34,793 nucleotides of DNA from an uncultured Pelagibacteraceae bacterium (GCA_902588585.1 CACIPQ010000009.1:1-34793); one strand, 5' to 3'; positions 25,491 through 34,392 are shown, numbered from the stretch's first letter. Notes: generated from the sequence alone by a model not told the origin. Made by a program: numbers and translations.

Positions 25491-25778
25491 TTATTCTACT
25501 ACTTTCGGAACAATAAAAAAGTCTTCATTTTTTTCAGGAGAATTTTTTAGTATTTCATTTTTAATTTCTCCATCGTTAATTTTATCTTTTCTAGGATCAA
25601 GAGTTTTATTAACTACAGAAGTCAAAGGCTCTATTTTCTTTGTATCTAACTTATTAAGCTGCTCAACAAAATTTAATATTGAAGCTAAATCTTTAGATAA
25701 AGATTCCAGTTTGCTGTCATCTAGAGAAATTCTAGATAATTTTGCAACTTTTTTAACTTGGTTTTTATCTATAGACAT
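25491..25778 (-). CDS. gatC: Asp-tRNA(Asn)/Glu-tRNA(Gln) amidotransferase subunit C
   Basis: Small stabilising subunit of the GatCAB complex, wrapping the GatA-GatB interface. The 95-residue protein shows the family pattern VKKVAKLSRISLDDSKLE, the ILNFVEQLNKLDT helix and a C-terminal ending FFIVPKVVE. It is the first gene of the minus-strand cluster that continues to tRNA-Ser and is divergent from ruvX across a 53-base spacer, an arrangement shared by many alphaproteobacteria. Confidence 0.95.
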   Translation of the reverse strand: MSIDKNQVKKVAKLSRISLDDSKLESLSKDLASILNFVEQLNKLDTKKIEPLTSVVNKTLDPRKDKINDGEIKNEILKNSPEKNEDFFIVPKVVE

Positions 25779-25797
25779 CTATAAACTATGTTTTAGT

Positions 25798-25825
25798 TTG
25801 ATTAGAAAGTGAAGTAAAATATAAC
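25798..25825 (+). promoter_or_regulatory. Putative sigma70-type promoter of ruvX
   Basis: TTGATT (25798-25803), a 16-base spacer and TATAAC (25820-25825) match the consensus at 4 and 5 of 6 positions. The expected transcription start falls within a base or two of the ATG at 25832, which would make the mRNA leaderless or nearly so; this agrees with the absence of a Shine-Dalgarno sequence. This is a candidate only. Confidence 0.42.
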
Positions 25826-25831
25826 ATATTC

Positions 25832-26287
25832 ATGATAGATATTGAAGATTTTAAGAAATCTATAGGAAAAAAATCTAGATTATTAGGCGTTGACCCCGGT
25901 AAAAATCGTGTTGGTTTAGCAATATCAGATGAAGATAAACTTGTTTCTACGCCTTTTAAAACCATTATTAAAAAAAATAATTCTAATTTTGTCAATGAGA
26001 TCAAAGAAATAATTAATGAAAATAATATAAAAGGAATTATTGTTGGGAATCCTATTAATATGGATGGTTCTAGGGGACCTTCCTCACAATCAGCCAATGA
26101 TTTTGCTAAATTCCTATCAAATAATATTTCGATACCTGTCACCATGTGGGATGAAAGATTATCTACTGAGGGAGCGTTCAATTTATCAAGCAATTTGGAC
26201 GTAAATGTATCGAAAAAGGTTAAGAAACTAGATCAAAATGCTGCTTCTTTTATATTACAGGGTGCTATTGATTATATTAGACGATAA
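25832..26287 (+). CDS. ruvX: RuvX/YqgF-family Holliday-junction-resolvase-like RNase H-fold nuclease
   Basis: An RNase H-fold nuclease of the YqgF family, linked to pre-16S rRNA 5'-end maturation and proposed as a Holliday junction resolvase. The 151-residue protein contains LLGVDPGKNRVGLAISDE with the first catalytic Asp, IIVGNPINMDGSRGP, and VTMWDERLSTEGA with the conserved Asp-Glu-Arg. The C-terminal DQNAASFILQGAIDY carries the last acidic residue. The start ATG is preceded by a candidate promoter rather than a ribosome-binding site. The gene is followed by pyrB after 44 bases. Confidence 0.95.
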   Translation: MIDIEDFKKSIGKKSRLLGVDPGKNRVGLAISDEDKLVSTPFKTIIKKNNSNFVNEIKEIINENNIKGIIVGNPINMDGSRGPSSQSANDFAKFLSNNISIPVTMWDERLSTEGAFNLSSNLDVNVSKKVKKLDQNAASFILQGAIDYIRR

Positions 26288-26292
26288 ATAAC

Positions 26293-26321
26293 TTGCTAAG
26301 ATAGTACAAAAGGCCTATAGA
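26293..26321 (+). promoter_or_regulatory. Putative sigma70-type promoter of pyrB
   Basis: TTGCTA (26293-26298), a 17-base spacer and TATAGA (26316-26321) fit a housekeeping promoter at 4 of 6 positions each. The predicted start near 26328 leaves only a few bases before the ATG at 26332. No attenuator-like hairpin or UTP-sensing leader is visible in the 44-base spacer, so classical pyrimidine attenuation is unlikely here. Confidence 0.35.
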
Positions 26322-26331
26322 GTTAATTTTA

Positions 26332-27276
26332 ATGGCGTTAATAAAAAAGTTTTCAGCTGTTAAAAAAGTCCAAGAACACCTTTTAGGAATCCAAAACATA
26401 TCTATTCAAGAAGCAAATCTCATATTAGATGAAGCAAAAAATTTTATAAAATTGAATAGAAGTGCATCTAAAAAACTCGATTTATTAAGAGGAAAAACAC
26501 AAATTAATTTATTTTTTGAACCTTCTACTCGAACTCAAAGTTCATTTGAGTTGGCCGGTAAAAGATTAGGGGCGGATGTAATGACAATGAATGTCGGAAA
26601 CTCTTCCTTAAAGAAAGGAGAAACTATACTTGACACTGCAATGTCACTTAATGCAATGCACCCAGATATTATAGTTGTTAGGCACCAAGATTCAGGTGCG
26701 CCTAACCTTTTGTCTCAAAAAGTTAATTGTGCAGTAATTAATGCTGGTGACGGACTAAGAGAACACCCGACTCAAGCACTTTTGGATGCCTTAACGATAA
26801 TTAACAGAAAAGGAAGAATTGAAGGTTTAAAAATTGCTATATGCGGAGACATACTTCATTCAAGGGTTGCTAGATCAAATATTTATTTATTAAATATGCT
26901 TGGTGCAGAAGTTAATGTTATTGCTCCTAAAACATTAATGCCTAGTTCAGTAAATAAACTCGGTGTTAAAGCTTTTACAAATATGAAAGAAGGTCTTAAG
27001 TCATGTGACATTGTTATGATGCTAAGATTGCAAAATGAAAGAATGAAAGGATCTTTTCTTCCTTCAAAAAGAGAATACTACGAATATTTTGGATTAACAC
27101 CGGACAAATTAAAATTTGCAAAAAAAGACGCTTTAATAATGCATCCTGGACCTATGAATAGAGGCGTTGAAATAGATACAAAACTTGCTGATGATATAAA
27201 TGTTAGTTTAGTTAAAGAACAAGTTGAATTAGGAGTAGCTGTTAGGATGGCATGTTTAAAACTTTACTGTAAATAA
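26332..27276 (+). CDS. pyrB: Aspartate carbamoyltransferase, catalytic subunit
   Basis: Makes carbamoyl-aspartate, the first committed step of pyrimidine synthesis. The 314-residue protein has the carbamoyl-phosphate motif [20 protein letters not shown], then [17 protein letters not shown] and the aspartate-binding side MLRLQNERM, and ends with [11 protein letters not shown]. It overlaps the pyrC-like gene by 1 base, so the two products are probably translated together. No pyrI regulatory subunit gene is present. In several bacteria PyrB forms a complex with an inactive PyrC homologue, which may apply here. Confidence 0.97.
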   Translation: MALIKKFSAVKKVQEHLLGIQNISIQEANLILDEAKNFIKLNRSASKKLDLLRGKTQINLFFEPSTRTQSSFELAGKRLGADVMTMNVGNSSLKKGETILDTAMSLNAMHPDIIVVRHQDSGAPNLLSQKVNCAVINAGDGLREHPTQALLDALTIINRKGRIEGLKIAICGDILHSRVARSNIYLLNMLGAEVNVIAPKTLMPSSVNKLGVKAFTNMKEGLKSCDIVMMLRLQNERMKGSFLPSKREYYEYFGLTPDKLKFAKKDALIMHPGPMNRGVEIDTKLADDINVSLVKEQVELGVAVRMACLKLYCK

Positions 27277-28568
27277 TGAAAGAAAAATATTTTGTAAACG
27301 CTAGAATAATTGATCCCTCACAAAATCTTGATGAGATTGGAGGAATAATAGTTGACACAAAAGGTAAAATTAAAGCTGTAGGAAAAAATGTTAAAAAGGG
27401 AAATATTCCAAGCAAAGCTGAAAAAATCGACTTAAAAGGAAAGGTTTTAATACCAGGAATCGTGGACATGAAAGTTTTTATAGGAGAGCCCGGTTTTGAA
27501 TATAAAGAAAATTTTAGAAGTTTAAGTAGCGCAGCTCTTTCTGGAGGTGTCACTTCTGTAGTATCTATGCCAAATACAAATCCTGTAATAGACAATGTCT
27601 CTATGGTTGATTTTATTCTCAGAAGAGGAAGAGACAAAGCTGGTGTAAATATTTATCCATCAGCAACTCTAACAAGAAATATGGATGGAAAGCTAATGAC
27701 AGAACTTGGGCTATTATCAAAAAAAGGAATAATCGGATTCACTGATGCAACAAAAACAGTTCAGAATCCAGAAATGATGTCGAGAATTATGAATTATGCT
27801 TCTAATCTTGATGTTCTTCTAATGCAACATCCTGAAGATTATGAACTTTCAAAAGGAAGATGTATTAGCGAGGGAGAGGTTTCAACAAGACTAGGTTTGC
27901 AGGGTATACCACACATTGCTGAAAAAATTATTATTGAGAGAGATTTGTCTCTTTTAGAAGAGTATCCTTGCAGATATCATATTTCACAATTGTCATCTGG
28001 AAAATCTGTTGAGGTAATTAAAAAATATAAAAAAAATGGTTTAAAATTTTCTACCGGAGTGTCTATCAATAATCTATCTCTTAATGAAAATGATATAGGA
28101 GATTTTAAAACTTTTATGAAAATTTCCCCTCCATTAAGGAAAGAAGATGATAGAAAAGCTTTAATACAAGGAGTCAAAGAAGGCCTTATAGATGTAATCG
28201 TATCTGATCATAAACCAGAAGATGAGGAGAGCAAAAGACTTCCGTTTGCACAAGCTGCTGAAGGTTCAATAGGTGTTGAGACCCTTCTGTCTCTTGCATT
28301 GGAATTATATCACAATGATTCACTTCCCTTAAAAAAAATAATTGAAACTATTACATGTAACCCTTCAAAAATTTTAAAAATTAACAAAGGCACATTAAAA
28401 AAAGGATCTGATGCTGATTTATGTATTTTTGATCTTGATCAACCATGGAAAGTTGATGTTTCAAAATTAAAATCTAAATCCAAAAACGCAGCAATAGAAA
28501 ATAGAAAGCTTCAAGGAAAAGTTTTAACAACTTATCTAAATGGAGAAAGTGTTTTTAATCTACAGTGA
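27276..28568 (+). CDS. pyrC: Dihydroorotase-like protein (PyrC/PyrX type) lacking the HxH metal ligands
   Basis: Member of the cyclic amidohydrolase family annotated as dihydroorotase in alphaproteobacterial pyrBC operons. At the position of the canonical DxHxH metal motif (normally followed by REPG), the sequence reads DMKVFIGEPG, so both histidines are replaced (Lys66, Phe68). The other metal-site positions still look present: Asp in GFTDATKT, His in MQHPED, His in RYHISQLSS and Asp in VSDHKPED. The 430-residue length is normal and the frame is intact. Either this lineage uses an altered metal site or the protein is a structural partner of PyrB, with the active dihydroorotase encoded elsewhere. 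The gene name describes homology, not proven activity. Confidence 0.88.
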   Translation: MKEKYFVNARIIDPSQNLDEIGGIIVDTKGKIKAVGKNVKKGNIPSKAEKIDLKGKVLIPGIVDMKVFIGEPGFEYKENFRSLSSAALSGGVTSVVSMPNTNPVIDNVSMVDFILRRGRDKAGVNIYPSATLTRNMDGKLMTELGLLSKKGIIGFTDATKTVQNPEMMSRIMNYASNLDVLLMQHPEDYELSKGRCISEGEVSTRLGLQGIPHIAEKIIIERDLSLLEEYPCRYHISQLSSGKSVEVIKKYKKNGLKFSTGVSINNLSLNENDIGDFKTFMKISPPLRKEDDRKALIQGVKEGLIDVIVSDHKPEDEESKRLPFAQAAEGSIGVETLLSLALELYHNDSLPLKKIIETITCNPSKILKINKGTLKKGSDADLCIFDLDQPWKVDVSKLKSKSKNAAIENRKLQGKVLTTYLNGESVFNLQ

Positions 28569-29146
28569 CATTTGAAATTTTTCTAGTTTTCTTCCTTTCA
28601 TACATGTCTGGTTCTATACCATTTGGTTTAGTTCTAACTAAATTGTTTTTAAATCAAGATATAAGAAATATTGGTTCTAAAAATATTGGCGCTACCAATG
28701 TATTGAGAACTGGAAATAAATTTATTGCAGGAATAACTCTTTTTTTAGATATTTTAAAAGGAATTATTCCAATTTTGATTACCAAGTATTTTTTTCCAGA
28801 TTTAATTTTCTTATCAGGTCTTATGGCTTTTCTTGGTCATATATTTCCTATTTGGTTGAAGTTTAAAGGAGGAAAAGGAGTGGCCACATATCTTGGAATA
28901 ATTTTTGCTTTATCATTAAAACTCGGTCTCTTTTTTTGTATCTTTTGGATATTAATAGCTTTGATATCAAAATACTCTTCTTTGTCTTCAATAGTTTCAT
29001 CGCTGGTAATTTTTATAATTTCTTTTTGGGAAAATAACTTTCAATTAAATTCGTATTTATTTATTACATTTGTAATACTTCTATACACTCACAAACAGAA
29101 TATAATTAGAATAAAAAATAAAACTGAAGACAAAATTAAACTTTAA
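28565..29146 (+). CDS. plsY: Glycerol-3-phosphate acyltransferase PlsY
   Basis: Integral membrane enzyme that acylates glycerol 3-phosphate from acyl-phosphate, starting phospholipid synthesis. The 193-residue protein has the three conserved PlsY loops: SGSIPFGLVLTK, the GSKNIGATNVLRTGN box, and FLGHIFPIWLKFKGGKGVAT. Several hydrophobic helices are visible. It overlaps the pyrC-like gene by 4 bases. In many alphaproteobacteria dprA comes next; here topA follows after only 64 bases. Confidence 0.96.
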   Translation: MTFEIFLVFFLSYMSGSIPFGLVLTKLFLNQDIRNIGSKNIGATNVLRTGNKFIAGITLFLDILKGIIPILITKYFFPDLIFLSGLMAFLGHIFPIWLKFKGGKGVATYLGIIFALSLKLGLFFCIFWILIALISKYSSLSSIVSSLVIFIISFWENNFQLNSYLFITFVILLYTHKQNIIRIKNKTEDKIKL

Positions 29147-29210
29147 AATCAACACTTATTGTACTTTAATTTGACAAACAGGATTATTTTTGACAGTAAG
29201 GTCAAGTATA

Positions 29211-31775
29211 ATGAATCTTGTCATAGTAGAAAGTCCAGCAAAAGCAAAAACCATAAATAAATATTTGGGTAAAGACTACAAGGTATTAGCTAGCTATGGT
29301 CATGTTAGAGACCTTCCTTCAAAAAATGGCTCTGTTGATCCTGAAAATAATTTTAAAATGGAATGGGAATTAGATTCTTTTTCTAAAAAATATGTTAAAG
29401 AAATAACTGACGCAGCTGCTGACTCTGAAAGAATTATATTGGCAACTGACCCGGATAGAGAAGGAGAAGCAATTGCTTGGCATGTTAGAGAAATTTTGGA
29501 AAGCAAAAAACTTTTAAAAGGTAAAAAAGTAGAAAGAGTTGTGTTCAATGAAATTACAAAAAAAGCTGTTACAAACGGAATTAATAATCCTAGAGAAATT
29601 GAAAAGCTTTTAGTTAATGCATATATGGCTCGAAGAGCTTTAGATTATCTTGTTGGTTTTAATATATCTCCAATTTTATGGACGAAGCTACCTGGTTCAA
29701 AATCTGCAGGACGGGTTCAATCTGTTGCACTTAGATTAATTACTGAGCGAGAACATGAAATTGAGCTTTTTAAACCAGAAGAATTTTGGACCATTGCCAG
29801 TGATTTTGAAAACAATCAAAAGAAACTTATAAAATCAAAGCTATCAATATTTGACGAGAAAAAGATTGAAAAATTTTCATTTAAGAAAAAAGTTGACTCT
29901 GAAAAAGCATTAAATGAAATCAAAAATCAATCATACAAAATTGCTGATGTGTCTTCTAAAGTGTATAGAAGAAATCCGTTGGCTCCATTTACAACATCAA
30001 CATTACAACAAACGGCTTCTGGAAAATTTGGTTTTGGTGCTTCTAGAACAATGCAAATTGCACAAAGACTTTATCAAGGAATTGATATTGAAGGAGATAC
30101 TGTTGGTCTTATTACTTATATGAGAACAGATGGAACTCAAATTTCTAAAGATGCTATTTCCGATTTTAGAAAATTTATAGATAAAGAACATGGCAAAAAA
30201 TATCTTCCAGAAAATCCAAATAGTTATACAGGTAAAAAAGCAAAAAATGCTCAAGAAGCTCATGAAGCTATCAGACCTACGGATGTTTCAAACAGGCCTG
30301 CTGATATGAAAAAGTATTTGAGCACTGATCAATCTAAGCTTTATGAATTGATATGGAATCGAGCTTTGTCTTCTCAAATGAATCCAGCTGAATTTGATAG
30401 AAAAAGTATAACTATAGAATCTGAAAATAAAAAAATTAACTTTAAAGCTAATGGATCTACCGTTAAGTTTGATGGTTTCTTAAAAGTTTATAAATTTGAA
30501 GAAAAAGATGAAGATCTTAAAAATATTTTACCTGAAGTTAAAATTGGTGAAAAGGTTAATATAAAAGAACTAATAGACGAACAGCATTTTACAGAACCTC
30601 CACCAAGGTATTCGGAAGCTAGTCTTGTCAAAAAAATGGAAGAATTAGGAATAGGACGTCCTTCGACTTACGCAAGTATAATATCTGTTTTGTCTACAAG
30701 AAACTATGTTGATTTACTAAATAAAAGATTTCATCCTACGGATCGAGGTAAATTACTTTCGGCATTTCTTGAAAAATTGTTTACCAAATATGTTGACTAT
30801 AACTTTACTGCAGATTTAGAAAATCAATTAGACGAAATAACTACCGGTAAAATCGATTGGGTCAAAGTTTTGGATGGCTTTTGGAAAGATTTTTATTCAA
30901 ATGTAGGACAAGTTAAAGAAAAAAGAACTAGAGAAGTTTTAGATCTATTAAATGAAAGTTTAGGGGACCTTGTGTTTGAAAGAGATAATAATGATACTAT
31001 TGATAGAAAGTGTAAGCTTTGTGATACAGGTCAATTAAGTCTTAAAAATAGTTTTAGGGGCGGTGCTTTTATAGGCTGTTCCAATTATCCAGAATGTAAA
31101 TTTACAAGGCCTTTGTCAAAATCTAAAGCTTCTCAACAAATTAATCTAGCGGAACCTAAGCTGATTGGAAAAAACGATTTAGGTAAAGATATTTTTCTTA
31201 AAAATGGAAGGTTTGGACCTTATTTACAATTTGAAATTGAACCTAATGAATTAGATAAAAGTAAAAAAAAGAAATCTAAAAAGAAGAAAGAGAATGAAAA
31301 TTTAAAAAATGTATCTATACCTAAAGGTCTTCCGATTGAAAATGTTGATTTAGAAAAAGCTAAATATTTATGTTCTTTGCCAAAAATAATTGGCAAACAT
31401 CCAGAATTAAATGAGGACATTACTGTGAATATTGGAAGGTTTGGTCCCTATTTAAAATGTTCTAATAAGTCTGCTCGAATCGAAAGTGTTGATGAATTAT
31501 TTACAATTGGACTCAACAGAGCAATAACTTTAATAACTGATGCTAAACCAGGAAGAATGTCATCATCAGAAATAAAGAACCTTGGAGAACATCCTGAAGA
31601 TAAAAAACCTGTAAGAATAATGAAAGGACAATACGGTCCCTATATTAAATATAAATCTCTTAATGCGACGATACCTGAAGATAAAGACCCAACCGAAATA
31701 ACAATGGAAGAAGCTTTGATTTTGATTGAAAAAAGAAAAGAATACGATAAAAATAAAAAAAAGAAAAAGAGATGA
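29211..31775 (+). CDS. topA: DNA topoisomerase I
   Basis: Type IA topoisomerase relaxing negative supercoils. The frame extends to a TTG at 29190, but the ATG at 29211 opens directly into the toprim domain (MNLVIVESPAKAKTINKYLG), so 854 residues are assigned; AAGG lies 8-11 bases upstream of it. DPDREGEAIAWH completes the toprim motif. The active-site Tyr303 is in GLITYMRTDGT, and SEASLVKKMEELGIGRPSTYA follows. One four-Cys zinc finger is visible (CKLCDTG...CSNYPEC), then repeated NGRFGPYL / NIGRFGPYLK modules and a Lys-rich tail. It overlaps the RidA gene by 4 bases. Confidence 0.96.
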   Translation: MNLVIVESPAKAKTINKYLGKDYKVLASYGHVRDLPSKNGSVDPENNFKMEWELDSFSKKYVKEITDAAADSERIILATDPDREGEAIAWHVREILESKKLLKGKKVERVVFNEITKKAVTNGINNPREIEKLLVNAYMARRALDYLVGFNISPILWTKLPGSKSAGRVQSVALRLITEREHEIELFKPEEFWTIASDFENNQKKLIKSKLSIFDEKKIEKFSFKKKVDSEKALNEIKNQSYKIADVSSKVYRRNPLAPFTTSTLQQTASGKFGFGASRTMQIAQRLYQGIDIEGDTVGLITYMRTDGTQISKDAISDFRKFIDKEHGKKYLPENPNSYTGKKAKNAQEAHEAIRPTDVSNRPADMKKYLSTDQSKLYELIWNRALSSQMNPAEFDRKSITIESENKKINFKANGSTVKFDGFLKVYKFEEKDEDLKNILPEVKIGEKVNIKELIDEQHFTEPPPRYSEASLVKKMEELGIGRPSTYASIISVLSTRNYVDLLNKRFHPTDRGKLLSAFLEKLFTKYVDYNFTADLENQLDEITTGKIDWVKVLDGFWKDFYSNVGQVKEKRTREVLDLLNESLGDLVFERDNNDTIDRKCKLCDTGQLSLKNSFRGGAFIGCSNYPECKFTRPLSKSKASQQINLAEPKLIGKNDLGKDIFLKNGRFGPYLQFEIEPNELDKSKKKKSKKKKENENLKNVSIPKGLPIENVDLEKAKYLCSLPKIIGKHPELNEDITVNIGRFGPYLKCSNKSARIESVDELFTIGLNRAITLITDAKPGRMSSSEIKNLGEHPEDKKPVRIMKGQYGPYIKYKSLNATIPEDKDPTEITMEEALILIEKRKEYDKNKKKKKR

Positions 31776-32227
31776 GTGCAGAACAAAATTTAAAAAAAAA
31801 AAATATTAATTTACCTAAGGCGCCAGATCCTGTTGGTGCTTATGTGGCTTCCAAAATTGTTGGTAATTTGATTTTTATTTCTGGACAACTTCCATTAGAT
31901 TCCGGAGGAAAATTAATTAAAGGAAAAGTTGGAAAAGAACTTAGTCTTGAACAAGGACAAGATGCTGCAAAGTTTTGTGCTCTAAACCTTTTGGCTCAAC
32001 TTAAAAAAATATGTGGAAGTTTAGATAAAGTAAAAGGCTGCGTTAAAATAACTGGATATGTAAACTCAATAGATTCTTTCGTAGATCAGCCAAAAATCAT
32101 CAATGGTGCATCAGATTTAATTTCACAGATTTTCGAAGATAAAGGTAAACATACACGTGCCGCTGTAAGTGTAAACTCTTTGCCGTTAGGTGCCTCAGTT
32201 GAGATTGAAGGAATATTTGAAATATAA
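31772..32227 (+). CDS. RidA/YjgF-family enamine/imine deaminase-like protein
   Basis: Member of the RidA (YjgF/YER057c/UK114) superfamily; archetypal RidA hydrolyses reactive enamine/imine intermediates such as 2-aminoacrylate. The 151-residue protein has LIFISGQLPLDSGG and HTRAAVSVNSLPLGASVEIEGI, retaining the Arg that binds the substrate carboxylate in active members. It is about 20-25 residues longer than the core RidA type and resembles a larger subgroup, so substrate specificity is open. It overlaps the end of topA by 4 bases (ATGA), a coupling not functionally explained. It ends immediately before the convergent ugd gene. Confidence 0.88.
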   Translation: MSAEQNLKKKNINLPKAPDPVGAYVASKIVGNLIFISGQLPLDSGGKLIKGKVGKELSLEQGQDAAKFCALNLLAQLKKICGSLDKVKGCVKITGYVNSIDSFVDQPKIINGASDLISQIFEDKGKHTRAAVSVNSLPLGASVEIEGIFEI

Positions 32228-33529
32228 TTATTCTCTACCTACAGAGTAATATTTTATATTTCTTTTTTTTAATTCAATTGGATTGTAAAGATTTCTCATA
32301 TCATAAATTTTAAAACTATTTTTTTTAACTATTTTTTTAAAATCTATAGATTTAAATTCATCCCATTCAGTATTAATAATAATTAAATCACATCCTTGAC
32401 AAGCTTTGCTTAAAGTTCTTTCAAATTTAAGTTTTTTACTCTTTTTAAATTCTTTTTTTGGCCCAGATGGATCATGATACTTTACTATTGCTCCTTTTTT
32501 AAGCAGATAAGGTATTAAAACTAGGCTAGATGACTCTCTCATGTCGTCTGTATTAGCCTTAAAAGTCACACCTAAAACAGTAACTTTTTTATTTTTAATT
32601 TTATTATTCATTATTTTAGAAATTCTTTTTGTTAATAAAATTTTTCTGTTTTGATTAGATTTAATTACTGATTTTACAATGGACAGATTTGTTTTAAACT
32701 TTTCAGCAATTGAAACTAAACCTTTGGTATCTTTTGGAAAACAAGATCCACCGTAAGCAGGACCTGCTCTTAAAAATCTACTTCCAATTCTAGCATCAGA
32801 GCCTATTCCAACTGAAATATCCTCGACATTTATTCCTGTTGCTTCGCATAAATTGGCAATTTCATTAATAAATGTAATTTTTGTAGCTAAAAAAGCATTT
32901 GAAGCATATTTAATTAATTCAGCACCTTTTCTCGATGTACAAAAAAATTTAGCTCCTTTTTTTATAAGAGGTTCATATAAAAGTTGCATTTTTCTAAAGA
33001 TTTTTTTGTTATCAGATCCAATAACAATCCTGTCTGGGTATTTAAAGTCTCTTATGGCTTCACCTTCCCTTAAAAATTCTGGATTAGATATAACATCAAA
33101 CAATGATTTCTTAACTTTTTTTCCAATTATTTTTTCTATTTGATCTCCAGTAGTTACGGGTACGGTAGATTTATTAACAATAATTTTATAACTTTTAATG
33201 TGCTTCGATATGGATTTTGCAACACTATATACTTGTGAAAGATCAACCAAGTTTGAACCTTTTTTTGTTGGGGTACCTACACAAATAAAAATAATTTGGG
33301 ATTCTTTTACTGCTTTCTCCAAATCGTCTGTAAAATTTAATCTTTTTGCTCTATAATTATTTCGAATTAAGTCATCTAGGCCTGGTTCATAAATTGGAGA
33401 AACAGTATTTTTTAATTTATTTATTTTTACCTTGTCATTGTCTACACAAAAGACTTTATTACCTAAATCTGCAAAACATGTGCCGCTTACTAAACCAACA
33501 TAACCAGTGCCTATCATGCATATTTTCAT
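32228..33529 (-). CDS. ugd: UDP-glucose 6-dehydrogenase
   Basis: Oxidises UDP-glucose to UDP-glucuronate using two NAD molecules. The 433-residue protein begins with the NAD-binding MKICMIGTGYVGLVSGTCFA, has FICVGTPTKKG and VNKSTVPVTTG, and the catalytic cysteine in GPAYGGSCFPKDTKGL. The C-terminal UDP-binding domain has VTVLGVTFKANTDDMRESSS. It follows galU by 9 bases; together they make UDP-glucuronate from glucose 1-phosphate. No glycosyltransferase or polysaccharide cluster is in view. Its stop abuts that of the RidA gene with no gap. Confidence 0.96.
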   Translation of the reverse strand: MKICMIGTGYVGLVSGTCFADLGNKVFCVDNDKVKINKLKNTVSPIYEPGLDDLIRNNYRAKRLNFTDDLEKAVKESQIIFICVGTPTKKGSNLVDLSQVYSVAKSISKHIKSYKIIVNKSTVPVTTGDQIEKIIGKKVKKSLFDVISNPEFLREGEAIRDFKYPDRIVIGSDNKKIFRKMQLLYEPLIKKGAKFFCTSRKGAELIKYASNAFLATKITFINEIANLCEATGINVEDISVGIGSDARIGSRFLRAGPAYGGSCFPKDTKGLVSIAEKFKTNLSIVKSVIKSNQNRKILLTKRISKIMNNKIKNKKVTVLGVTFKANTDDMRESSSLVLIPYLLKKGAIVKYHDPSGPKKEFKKSKKLKFERTLSKACQGCDLIIINTEWDEFKSIDFKKIVKKNSFKIYDMRNLYNPIELKKRNIKYYSVGRE

Positions 33530-33538
33530 AATAATTCT

Positions 33539-34357
33539 TTATAAATATTTTGAAATTGTAAGACCAGAATTAATAAAACCTTGAAGCGTTCCACAGTCAA
33601 TGTACTTGCCTTTAAATATGTTTCCATAAAATTTTTCATTTTTTTTAACCAAAGTTTTTATTGCATCTGTAATATGAATTTCTCCACCTTTTCCTTTTTT
33701 TTGATTTTTCAAAACAGATAATATTTTTATAGGTAAAATATATCTACCAATTATGGCATAATTTGACGGCGCTTCGCTTAATTTTGGTTTTTCAATAACT
33801 TCATTTATAAGAAAAGAGTTTCTTGATTTATTTTTAAAACCCAAAATTCCCCATCTAGAAACTGTTTTTTTATCAACTTTTTTAGTGGCTATTACTGCAC
33901 TTTTGGTTTTTTTGTGGAGGGAAATCATTTCTTTAGAGCAATTTTTTTTAACTATCAAATCATCTGCCAATAACATTAAAAAATGGGTTCCTTTTAAATA
34001 TTTCTTGCATCTGAGCACGGCATCCCCTGTTCCTTCAGGTTTATTTTGATATACAAATTTAATCATCTTCTGATATTTTTTAATTCTCATAAAAACATCT
34101 TTTAAACGTTTATCGTTTTTTTTCTTTTTTATTATTTTTTTATAAAAAGCATCATTAAAAAAATATTTTTTAATACTGGTTCTATTTTTTGGGACAACAA
34201 AAATAAACTGTCTAACCCCAGCTTGAATACATTCTTCCATTATATATTCTAAATTTGGTTTACCATTTATAGGCAATAATTCTTTTGGAATAACACTTGA
34301 CAGTGGCAATAATCTTGTACCTAATCCTGCTAATGGAATGATTGCTTGTTTGACCAT
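33539..34357 (-). CDS. galU: UTP-glucose-1-phosphate uridylyltransferase
   Basis: Makes UDP-glucose from UTP and glucose 1-phosphate. The 272-residue protein opens with the nucleotide-binding motif IPLAGLGTRLLPLSSVIPKE and continues LLPINGKPNLEYIMEECIQAG. The metal-binding region is LLADDLIV, and QNKPEGTGDAVLRCKKYL and GGEIHITDAI are typical of GalU. It is about 20-30 residues shorter than common GalU proteins but all core motifs are present. AAAAGG lies shortly upstream of the ATG. It is divergent from panC across a 35-base spacer and heads the galU-ugd pair. Confidence 0.95.
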   Translation of the reverse strand: MVKQAIIPLAGLGTRLLPLSSVIPKELLPINGKPNLEYIMEECIQAGVRQFIFVVPKNRTSIKKYFFNDAFYKKIIKKKKNDKRLKDVFMRIKKYQKMIKFVYQNKPEGTGDAVLRCKKYLKGTHFLMLLADDLIVKKNCSKEMISLHKKTKSAVIATKKVDKKTVSRWGILGFKNKSRNSFLINEVIEKPKLSEAPSNYAIIGRYILPIKILSVLKNQKKGKGGEIHITDAIKTLVKKNEKFYGNIFKGKYIDCGTLQGFINSGLTISKYL

Positions 34358-34392
34358 TAAAACCTTTTACTAGCTAAACAAATATTTTACAA

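Noticed and set aside
25786-26193. Minus-strand open frame of 135 codons opposite ruvX
   Set aside because: It lies antisense to the well-supported ruvX, whose catalytic motifs are all present. Its translation is Ser/Leu/Phe-rich as expected for the complement of a Lys/Asn-rich gene, and no family is recognisable.
29171-29212. TTGACA at 29171 and 29190 and TATAAT at 29207 before topA as a promoter
   Set aside because: The spacings are about 30 and 11 bases, neither workable, and the TATAAT overlaps the start codon. A topA promoter may exist, but this pair does not support one.
34350-34380. TTGACC at 34350 as the -35 box of panC
   Set aside because: No acceptable -10 hexamer lies 16-18 bases downstream, so it was not listed as a promoter.
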